In this document: positions 6,982 through 14,300 of the stretch, piece by piece
Position numbering within the stretch: position 1 is the stretch's first letter
How the letters are laid out: every line of letters starts with the position of its first letter
Program-made: the position numbers and the translations under genes
NCBI GenBank assembly: GCA_002471845.1
Contig: DKQT01000022.1
Coordinates: 1-15,490, forward strand
Direction of reading: 5' to 3'
DNA: 15,490 bases
DNA from: Fidelibacterota bacterium UBA7301
GTDB lineage: Bacteria; Fidelibacterota; Marinisomatia; Marinisomatales; TCS55
The notes under the pieces: generated by a model
Database searches by the model: none
What the model saw: the letters and a program-made list of their open reading frames with translations, nothing else
Told to the model about the DNA's origin: nothing

Positions 6982-6996
6982 GGGAGATATAAATTG
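6982..6996 (+). promoter_or_regulatory. Shine-Dalgarno site and TTG start of rpoC
   Basis: GGGAG at 6982-6986 follows the rpoB TAA at once and lies seven bases before TTG at 6994-6996. No in-frame ATG or GTG precedes the conserved start of the protein, and the rpoB stop codon is itself in frame upstream, so TTG is well supported. Confidence 0.88.
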
Positions 6997-9900
6997 ACTT
7001 TCATTCAAACTAATAAACTGGATACGAGCAAAGGTTTTTCATCAATTACCATCGGATTGGCTTCTCCAGAAAGCATCCTTCAAAAATCTTATGGAGAAAT
7101 CTTAAAACCGGAGACCATTAATTACCGTTCTTATAAACCAGAAAAAGATGGTTTATTTTGTGAAAAGATCTTTGGTCCAGTAAAAGATTATGAATGCCAT
7201 TGCGGGAAATATAAAGGAATCCGCTATCGTGGAATTATCTGTGACCGCTGCGGTGTAGAAGTTACTCGTAAAAAAGTCCGCCGTGAACGGATGGGGCACA
7301 TTACACTTGCTGTACCTGTAGTCCACATTTGGTATCTTCGTTCAATCCCATCTAAGCTGAGTTACCTCGCTGGTATCAGTACTAAAAATCTCGAAAGAAT
7401 CGTTTACTACGAAAAATTTCTGGTAATTGAACCGGGTAAAAGTGGTAAAGAAAAGTTTGAAATGATTGACGAACCGGAATACCTGGAATTGGAGCAGCTT
7501 TATGGTTTTGATGCTGTAAGTGAAGAAGAAAGAGATAATGAAGATTTTTTCTATGCCACCATGGGTGGTGAAGCACTGAAAGAAATGTTGGCCCGCATGA
7601 ACCTGGTTGAACTTCGTCGTGAATTAGAAGATGTACTCAAAAATTCCAAATCTAAACAAAAGCGGGAAGAAGCACTTAAGCGGCTAAAGGTTGTTAAAAC
7701 ATTTTTAGTTGATATTACAACTGTAAAAAAGGTAAATAAACCTGAATGGATGGTGGTTTCGATTTTACCGGTGATTCCGCCGGAATTAAGACCTTTGGTG
7801 CCTTTGGATGGGGGTCGTTTTGCCGCCAGTGACTTAAACGATTTATACCGTCGAATTATTATCAGGAATAATCGCCTGAAACAATTAATGGAGATCAAGG
7901 CTCCCGACGTCATATTGCGAAATGAAAAACGGATGCTTCAGGAATCGGTAGATGCACTGTTCGACAACAACCGTCGGAAAACTGCTATTCGAAGTGGTAC
8001 ACGACGCCCGTTAAAATCAATTTCAGATATGATTCGGGGAAAAACCGGTAGGTTCCGTCAAAACTTATTGGGAAAACGCGTTGATTATTCTGGGAGATCT
8101 GTTATTGTTGTTGGACCTGAGCTTCAACTGCATGAATGCGGTCTTCCAAAAAATATGGCCCTTGAACTTTTCAAGCCCCATATGATCAATGAGCTCATGG
8201 CTCGCGGTTATGCCCAGACACCTCGCAGTGCAAAACTGTTAATCGAGGACAAGGATCCTATTGTTTATAAGGTTCTTGAATATGTTGTACAGGATCATCC
8301 CGTACTGCTTAATCGCGCTCCGACGCTTCACCGTTTGGGTATTCAAGCTTTTCAACCAGTGTTAGTTGACGGGAAAGCACTCCGAATCCATCCATTGGTA
8401 TGTGCCGCATTTAATGCTGACTTTGATGGCGACCAAATGGCTGTTCACGTGCCGCTGTCGCTGGCAGCGCAAATGGAAGCACGCATACTGATGCTTTCAA
8501 GCCATAATATTTTGCATCCTGCAAACGGTAAACCGCTGGCGCTCCCTTCACAGGATATGGTTTTGGGAACTTATTATCTTACACGGAAACGAATAGGCGT
8601 TAAGGGTGAAGGTAAAACATTCGGGTCCTTCGAGGAAGTCGCTTTAGCATATGAGAATAAATCTGTTCACATAAATGCAATTATTAATGTTCGCCACAAT
8701 GGAAAATGGTACAAAGATACAACTGTAGGTCGCGTAATCATTAATTCAATCCTTCCTGATGAAGTGGGCTATGTTGATGATAGGATTGATAAAAAGCGTT
8801 TGAGTAAGCTGGTTAATGAAACCTATCTTATTGCCGGCAACCAAAAGACAGTTATTTTCCTTGATAAACTCAAAAATCTTGGTTTTAACGCTGCTACTCA
8901 GGCAGGGATATCCATTGCGATCAGTGATATTTTAATTCCTGAAGCCAAACATGGTATCATTGATACAGCACAAAAAGAAGTGGATAGTATCCAGGATAAG
9001 TTTAAACGTCACGTCCTGACGGATGGTGAACGATACAATAAAGTCATTGATGTTTGGACTCATGCTACCAATGATGTTGCCGCCAGCATGATGGATGGTA
9101 TGAAATCCAATGACCAGGGTTTCAACCCTGTGTTTATGATGGCCGACTCTGGGGCTCGTGGAAGTCAGGACCAAATCAAGCAGTTAGCCGGTATGCGGGG
9201 ATTAATGGCAAAACCACAAAAATCCATGACCGGAAGTAAAGGTGAAATCATTGAATCACCGATTACCTCCAACTTTAAGGAAGGGCTTTCTGTCCAGGAA
9301 TATTTTATTTCCACTCACGGGGCGCGCAAAGGATTGGCTGATACAGCATTAAAAACTGCTGATGCAGGATATTTAACACGCCGCCTTGTTGATGTAGCCC
9401 AAGATGTGGTGATTTCAGAAATAGATTGTGGTACAATTAATGGTATCTTGGCTGATGACCTGAAAGAAGGAGAAGATATTATCGAACCATTGTCCGAAAG
9501 AATTCTCGGTCGGACGATTTTGGAAGGTTTTATTGAAGATGGTAAGACCATGATTAAAGCCGGTACCATGATCCGTGATGATGAAGCAAAAATCATTGCT
9601 GACAGTAATATTGAATCCCTTCGCATTCGTTCGGTACTTACTTGTGAATCCCTTCGCGGTGTATGTGCAAAATGTTATGGATGGAATCCTTCGAATCATA
9701 AATTGGTTGATTTAGGTACAGCCGTTGGTATTCAGGCTGCCCAGAGTATTGGCGAACCAGGAACACAGCTAACGCTGCGTACCTTTCACATTGGTGGCAC
9801 AGCAACCCGCATTATTGAACAATCAGAAATGCATACCAAGCGTTCGGGGATAATTAAATATTCTGATAATCTTGAAGTTGCTGAAGCAAAAGATGAAGCT

Positions 9901-11256
9901 GGTGTTCTTGTTCACAGGTGTATGGTGCGTCATGCGAAAATTACGATTACCAATAAAGATAAGCGAGTCACTGCCGAATACAATGTTCCCTATGGCGCAA
10001 ACCTAAATGTTGAAAATAACGAAAAAATTGAAGCAGGTACAATCCTGTTTCAATGGGATCCGTATACAGATGTCATCTTGGCTCGACAAACGGGTATTGT
10101 GGAATTGAAAGACTTTATTGAAAACGAAACATACCAAGTTGAAGCCGTTGAAGGCGGTAAAAAACAGATGGTTATCGTTGAATCTAAAGATCGCAATCTA
10201 AGTCCACACGTGGAAATCGTTGATAAAGATGGTTCTATTTTAGCCGGTGGTACAATTCTGCCTGTTAATGCCAACCTTGTTGTGCGGAAAGGTGATAAAG
10301 TTTCACGCGGTCAAACATTGGTGAAAATACCCAGGGCAATTGGTAAAACCCGTGATATTACTGGTGGACTGCCAAGGGTTACAGAATTGTTCGAAGCACG
10401 GAAGCCAAGTGATCCTGCCGTTGTTTCTGAAATAGATGGATTGGTCAAATTTGGTGAAACCAAACGTGGTATTCGTAAAATCCAGGTTGAGGGTGTAGAT
10501 AGTGTTGTAAAAACATATTCCATTCCTTATGGTAAACATGTTGTGGTACACGAAGGCGATAAAATCACAGCTGGTACTTCCCTTTGTGAAGGCAGTATTT
10601 CACCAACGGATATTCTTAAGGTTTTGGGGCCGAATAAAGTCCGAGAATATTTAGTGAATGAAATTCAGGAGGTTTATCGACTGCAGGGCGTAAAGATTGA
10701 TGACAAACATATTGAAGTTATCGTCCGCCAAATGATGCAGAAAGTGAGTATTGACGAAGTAGGTGATTCTCATTTCCTGCCTCAGGATCGCGTTAATAGG
10801 GCAGACTTTTTCGAAATCAATGAAAAACTCCAATCCATGGTCGTCATTACAAATTCCGGCGATTCCGAATTGGAAGAGGAGACCTTGGTTGACAGAAAAG
10901 AATTTTTAGAGATTAATAAAGCCCTGAAAGAGGACGGGAAAACTCCTGCAAAGTCCCGCAAGGTAAAACCAGCCACTTTTAATCCTTTATTGATGGGGAT
11001 TACAAGGGCTGCTCTGAATACAGAAAGCTTCATTTCAGCTGCCTCTTTCCAGGAAACAACCCGTGTATTGACTGATGCATCTACATCAGGGAAGACAGAT
11101 TTTCTCCGTGGCTTGAAAGAAAATGTTGCTGTGGGTCGTTTGATCCCTGCCGGATCCGGATCCCCCCATATAAAAGATATTATTATTTCAGACCCTTCTA
11201 TATTGAAAAGTGGTATGAAAAAATCTGAAACAGAAGTTGAAGCAGAAGTAGCTTAA
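6994..11256 (+). CDS. rpoC: DNA-directed RNA polymerase subunit beta'
   Basis: RpoC carries the catalytic magnesium site. The 1420-residue protein has the N-terminal zinc site C68, C70, C83, C86 (E-C-H-C-G-K and C-D-R-C-G), the active-site motif N-A-D-F-D-G-D-Q-M with D476, D478 and D480, the trigger-loop region G-A-R-K-G-L-A-D-T-A-L-K-T-A-D-A-G-Y-L, and the second zinc site C812, C884, C891, C894. After R-T-F-H-I-G-G (929-935) comes an SI3-type insert of about 180 residues, rejoining at D-I-T-G-G-L-P-R-V (1121-1129). The C-terminus shows E-S-F-I-S-A-A-S-F-Q-E-T-T-R-V-L and a short acidic tail. It starts with TTG, 12 nt after rpoB. No sign of truncation. Confidence 0.98.
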   Translation: MTFIQTNKLDTSKGFSSITIGLASPESILQKSYGEILKPETINYRSYKPEKDGLFCEKIFGPVKDYECHCGKYKGIRYRGIICDRCGVEVTRKKVRRERMGHITLAVPVVHIWYLRSIPSKLSYLAGISTKNLERIVYYEKFLVIEPGKSGKEKFEMIDEPEYLELEQLYGFDAVSEEERDNEDFFYATMGGEALKEMLARMNLVELRRELEDVLKNSKSKQKREEALKRLKVVKTFLVDITTVKKVNKPEWMVVSILPVIPPELRPLVPLDGGRFAASDLNDLYRRIIIRNNRLKQLMEIKAPDVILRNEKRMLQESVDALFDNNRRKTAIRSGTRRPLKSISDMIRGKTGRFRQNLLGKRVDYSGRSVIVVGPELQLHECGLPKNMALELFKPHMINELMARGYAQTPRSAKLLIEDKDPIVYKVLEYVVQDHPVLLNRAPTLHRLGIQAFQPVLVDGKALRIHPLVCAAFNADFDGDQMAVHVPLSLAAQMEARILMLSSHNILHPANGKPLALPSQDMVLGTYYLTRKRIGVKGEGKTFGSFEEVALAYENKSVHINAIINVRHNGKWYKDTTVGRVIINSILPDEVGYVDDRIDKKRLSKLVNETYLIAGNQKTVIFLDKLKNLGFNAATQAGISIAISDILIPEAKHGIIDTAQKEVDSIQDKFKRHVLTDGERYNKVIDVWTHATNDVAASMMDGMKSNDQGFNPVFMMADSGARGSQDQIKQLAGMRGLMAKPQKSMTGSKGEIIESPITSNFKEGLSVQEYFISTHGARKGLADTALKTADAGYLTRRLVDVAQDVVISEIDCGTINGILADDLKEGEDIIEPLSERILGRTILEGFIEDGKTMIKAGTMIRDDEAKIIADSNIESLRIRSVLTCESLRGVCAKCYGWNPSNHKLVDLGTAVGIQAAQSIGEPGTQLTLRTFHIGGTATRIIEQSEMHTKRSGIIKYSDNLEVAEAKDEAGVLVHRCMVRHAKITITNKDKRVTAEYNVPYGANLNVENNEKIEAGTILFQWDPYTDVILARQTGIVELKDFIENETYQVEAVEGGKKQMVIVESKDRNLSPHVEIVDKDGSILAGGTILPVNANLVVRKGDKVSRGQTLVKIPRAIGKTRDITGGLPRVTELFEARKPSDPAVVSEIDGLVKFGETKRGIRKIQVEGVDSVVKTYSIPYGKHVVVHEGDKITAGTSLCEGSISPTDILKVLGPNKVREYLVNEIQEVYRLQGVKIDDKHIEVIVRQMMQKVSIDEVGDSHFLPQDRVNRADFFEINEKLQSMVVITNSGDSELEEETLVDRKEFLEINKALKEDGKTPAKSRKVKPATFNPLLMGITRAALNTESFISAASFQETTRVLTDASTSGKTDFLRGLKENVAVGRLIPAGSGSPHIKDIIISDPSILKSGMKKSETEVEAEVA

Positions 11257-11334
11257 TAAAATAAAAATGAAACAAAAAGAAATTGCTGTGAATTTTCATT
11301 TTATCGTAAATTTCTCGGCTTTTATGGAACTGAA
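11257..11334 (+). promoter_or_regulatory. rpoC-rpsL gap: AT-rich inverted repeat and possible weak promoter
   Basis: This 78-nt gap is the largest in the window and separates rpoBC from the str genes. AAAATGAAA (11264-11272) can pair with TTTCATTTT (11294-11302) across a 21-nt loop, but there is no T run, so it does not look like a terminator. TTG at 11283-11285 and TAAATTTC at 11307-11314 with 21 nt between resemble the Bacteroidetes-type promoter (TTTG, 19-21 nt, TAnnTTTG) with mismatches. A separate promoter for rpsL-rpsG-fusA-tuf is plausible here but not shown. Confidence 0.3.
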
Positions 11335-11709
11335 ATGCCGACGATAAACCAACTAGTTCGCCAAGGAAGAAAGCGGGTGAAGAAGAAAAATGCAACGCCT
11401 GCTTTAAAAGGTAATCCGCAAAAACGCGGGGTATGCACGCGTGTGTATACAACTACCCCTAAAAAACCGAATTCAGCCTTACGTAAAGTGGCGCGGGTGA
11501 GGTTAACAAATGGAATTGAGGTTACGGCATATATTCCCGGTGAAGGACACAATCTACAGGAACACTCAATCGTATTGATTGAAGGCGGTCGTGTAAAAGA
11601 CCTGCCTGGAGTTCGTTATCACATTGTTCGCGGTACATTGGATACTGCTGGTGTATCTGACCGTAAAACAAGTCGTTCACGTTACGGCGCCAAACGTCCA
11701 AAAGCTTAA
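11335..11709 (+). CDS. rpsL: Small ribosomal subunit protein uS12
   Basis: S12 sits at the decoding centre and controls accuracy. The 124-residue protein is full length and strongly conserved: P-T-I-N-Q-L-V-R near the start, then R-V-Y-T-T-T-P-K-K-P-N-S-A-L-R-K, G-E-G-H-N-L-Q-E-H-S, G-G-R-V-K-D-L-P-G-V-R-Y-H and the C-terminal K-R-P-K-A. The lysines at both classic streptomycin-resistance sites (P-K-K-P-N-S and R-V-K-D-L-P-G) are wild type, so no ribosomal streptomycin resistance is predicted. The aspartate of K-D-L-P, the site modified by RimO in E. coli, is present. The ATG at 11335 has no good Shine-Dalgarno site. rpsG follows after two bases. Confidence 0.98.
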   Translation: MPTINQLVRQGRKRVKKKNATPALKGNPQKRGVCTRVYTTTPKKPNSALRKVARVRLTNGIEVTAYIPGEGHNLQEHSIVLIEGGRVKDLPGVRYHIVRGTLDTAGVSDRKTSRSRYGAKRPKA

Positions 11710-11711
11710 AT

Positions 11712-12176
11712 ATGAGAAGAAGAAGACCAGAAAAAAGAAAAATTTTGCCCGATCCAATCTATAATGATTTGGAAGTAGCAAAATTCATGAATTACCTTAT
11801 GCTTGGTGGTAAAAAAGGAATTGCAGAGCAGATTTTTTATGGTGCTATGGGTACAGTGAAAACCCGTACAAAAAAAGATGGTATGGAGATTTTCAAATTG
11901 GCAATTAAAAACACAACACCAACGTTAGAAATAAAATCCCGGCGAATTGGCGGTGCAAACTACCAGGTTCCTATTGAGGTGCCAAAGCATAGGCAGTTTT
12001 TTCTTGCTTCTCACTGGATTATTAATGCAGCCCGAGGCCGATCTGGAAAAGCAATGGCTGATCGTTTGGCTGTAGAATTGATTTCTGCTGCAAATAATGA
12101 AGGTGGTGCAATTAAGAAAAAGGAAGATACGCACCGCATGGCAGAAGCAAATCGCGCTTTCGCTCATTTTAGATAA
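11712..12176 (+). CDS. rpsG: Small ribosomal subunit protein uS7
   Basis: S7 starts assembly of the 30S head by binding the 3' major domain of 16S rRNA and lines the E site. The 154-residue protein begins MRRRRPEKRKILPDPIYND, with L-G-G-K-K-G near residue 32, the block I-K-S-R-R-I-G-G-A-N-Y-Q-V-P-I-E-V (about 75-91), and the end H-R-M-A-E-A-N-R-A-F-A-H-F-R. Length is usual. Only two bases separate it from rpsL, so the E. coli-type S7 repressor site, which sits in a longer rpsL-rpsG gap, is not present as intergenic DNA. No Shine-Dalgarno site is visible; coupling to rpsL translation is likely. Confidence 0.97.
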   Translation: MRRRRPEKRKILPDPIYNDLEVAKFMNYLMLGGKKGIAEQIFYGAMGTVKTRTKKDGMEIFKLAIKNTTPTLEIKSRRIGGANYQVPIEVPKHRQFFLASHWIINAARGRSGKAMADRLAVELISAANNEGGAIKKKEDTHRMAEANRAFAHFR

Positions 12177-12192
12177 AAATATATAAAATTAT

Positions 12193-14283
12193 ATGAAAAA
12201 AATTGCATTAAACGACGTTCGTAATATTGGCATTATGGCCCATATTGATGCGGGTAAAACAACATTAACTGAGCGTATTCTCTACTACACCGGGCGTACC
12301 CATAAAATTGGAGAAGTCCATGAAGGTGGCGCTACTATGGATTGGATGGAGCAGGAAAAAGAACGAGGAATTACGATTACCTCTGCTGCTACTACGGCCA
12401 TATGGGATGATCATAGAATTAATATAATTGATACACCGGGACATGTCGACTTTACTGTGGAAGTTGAACGATCCCTCCGTGTGCTTGATGGTTCTTGTGC
12501 TGTATTTTGTGCTGTAGGTGGTGTTGAACCCCAAAGTGAGACTGTATGGCGCCAGGCGGATAAATATGATGTACCGCGCATAGCTTTTGTCAACAAAATG
12601 GATCGTACAGGTGCAGATTTTTATCATGTATTAAATATGATCAAAGAACGTCTTGGTTCAAATCCGCTGCCGATCGTTCTTCCAATTGGTGCCGGTGATA
12701 TTTTTACCGGTATCATTGATTTGATTACAATGAAAGCCATTCTTTACAATGAATCTTCTTTAGGCGCCCATTTTGATGTGGGTGAAATACCAAATGATAT
12801 GAGAGAAGAAGCAGAAAAGTGGCGCCATCATCTTATTGAAGAAACCGCCAGTTATGATGAACATTTGCTGGAAAAATATTTGGCTGATGAAGAAATCACA
12901 GAAGATGAACTGAAGGCCGCGATTCGTAAAGGATGTTTGGATAATACATTTATTCCAACTCTTTGTGGTTCTGCCTTTAAAAATAAAGGTGTTCAACGTC
13001 TTTTGGATGCAGTTAATGACTTTTTACCTTCGCCAATTGATATCGGTGCCATCAGCGGCTTTGATCCAAATGACTCGGACATAGAAATGAAACGTGAGCC
13101 CAATGATGAGGAACCATTCAGCGCTCTTGCTTTTAAGGTAATGACCGATCCTTATGTCGGTAAATTGACTTTTATGCGTGTTTATTCAGGCACCCTGAAT
13201 TCCGGTTCATATGTGTACAATCCAAATATAGGCAAGCGAGAGAGAATCAGTCGTCTTCTACTCATGCACGCAAATAAAAGAGAAGAATTAGAACAAGTAT
13301 CCGCCGGTGAAATTATTGCTGCAGTAGGTCTTAAGAATTCCCATACTGGTCATACCCTTTGCGATGAAAAGAAATCAATTTTATTAGAATCAATGGAATT
13401 TCCTGAACCGGTAGTTGAAGTGTCTGTTGAGCCCGCTACCAAGGCCGACCAAGATATATTATCCAAAGGAATGGGGAAATTGGCAGAAGAGGATCCTACA
13501 TTTAAAGTTTCTATCCATCCTGACACTGGTCAGACCATTATTGCCGGAATGGGCGAGCTCCACTTAGAAGTATTGGTGGATCGTTTGCTGCGTGAATTTA
13601 AAGTGCAGGCCAATGTAGGTACACCCCAGGTGGCTTATACAGAAGCGATTACAAAACGTGTTGAAAAAGTGGATGTTAAATTTGTACGTCAGTCTGGAGG
13701 CCGAGGTCAATATGGTCACGTCGTGATCAACGTAGAACCAAATGAAGCCGGTAAGGGTTACCATTTTGAAAATAAAATTGTTGGTGGTGTCATTCCCCGT
13801 GAATACATCCAGCCTGTGAGTCAGGGAATGCAGGATGCCATTAAAAATGGCGTTTTGGCAGGATACCCTATTGAAGATATTCGCGTTGAGCTTGTTTATG
13901 GCTCATACCATGACGTGGATTCTTCGGAAATGGCCTTTAAGATTGCCGGTTCTATGGCCATCCAGGAAGCCTGTAAAAAAGCAGGTCCTGTTTTGATGGA
14001 GCCCATGATGAAAGTAGAAGTTGTCGTCCCTGAGGAATATCTAGGTGATGTCATGGGTGATATCAATTCACGCCGCGGCAACATTGACAGCATGGATCAG
14101 CGCAAAGATGCTCATGTGCTTAATGCCATTGTGCCTCTGTCCAGGATGTTTGGTTATGCAACAGACTTACGATCTATTACTCAGGGTCGAGCAGTATTCC
14201 ACATGGAATTTTCAAACTTTAATAAAGTACCTAACTCAGTAAAAGATGAAATCCTTGAAAAGGTACATGGAAAAGCTTCTTAA
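12193..14283 (+). CDS. fusA: Elongation factor G
   Basis: EF-G is the GTPase that drives translocation of tRNAs and mRNA, and ribosome recycling with RRF. The 696-residue protein is full length. The GTPase domain shows the P-loop A-H-I-D-A-G-K-T (16-23), switch I with R-G-I-T-I, D-T-P-G-H with catalytic H84 (80-84), and N-K-M-D (134-137). Domain II follows from about residue 300, and domain IV contains the S-G-G-R-G-Q-Y-G-H-V segment near 500. The end reads S-N-F-N-K-V-P near 678-684. The 16-nt gap after rpsG consists only of A and T, so there is no Shine-Dalgarno site for a gene that should be highly expressed. Confidence 0.98.
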   Translation: MKKIALNDVRNIGIMAHIDAGKTTLTERILYYTGRTHKIGEVHEGGATMDWMEQEKERGITITSAATTAIWDDHRINIIDTPGHVDFTVEVERSLRVLDGSCAVFCAVGGVEPQSETVWRQADKYDVPRIAFVNKMDRTGADFYHVLNMIKERLGSNPLPIVLPIGAGDIFTGIIDLITMKAILYNESSLGAHFDVGEIPNDMREEAEKWRHHLIEETASYDEHLLEKYLADEEITEDELKAAIRKGCLDNTFIPTLCGSAFKNKGVQRLLDAVNDFLPSPIDIGAISGFDPNDSDIEMKREPNDEEPFSALAFKVMTDPYVGKLTFMRVYSGTLNSGSYVYNPNIGKRERISRLLLMHANKREELEQVSAGEIIAAVGLKNSHTGHTLCDEKKSILLESMEFPEPVVEVSVEPATKADQDILSKGMGKLAEEDPTFKVSIHPDTGQTIIAGMGELHLEVLVDRLLREFKVQANVGTPQVAYTEAITKRVEKVDVKFVRQSGGRGQYGHVVINVEPNEAGKGYHFENKIVGGVIPREYIQPVSQGMQDAIKNGVLAGYPIEDIRVELVYGSYHDVDSSEMAFKIAGSMAIQEACKKAGPVLMEPMMKVEVVVPEEYLGDVMGDINSRRGNIDSMDQRKDAHVLNAIVPLSRMFGYATDLRSITQGRAVFHMEFSNFNKVPNSVKDEILEKVHGKAS

Positions 14284-14300
14284 GAATAAGGAAAATAGAT

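Noticed and set aside
11324..11347. Seven-codon ORF (MELKCRR) overlapping the rpsL start out of frame
   Set aside because: There is no ribosome binding site in front of it and short ORFs of this size are expected by chance; regulation by it would be speculation.
11335..11709. Possible streptomycin-resistance allele of rpsL
   Set aside because: Both lysine sites linked to resistance are wild type.
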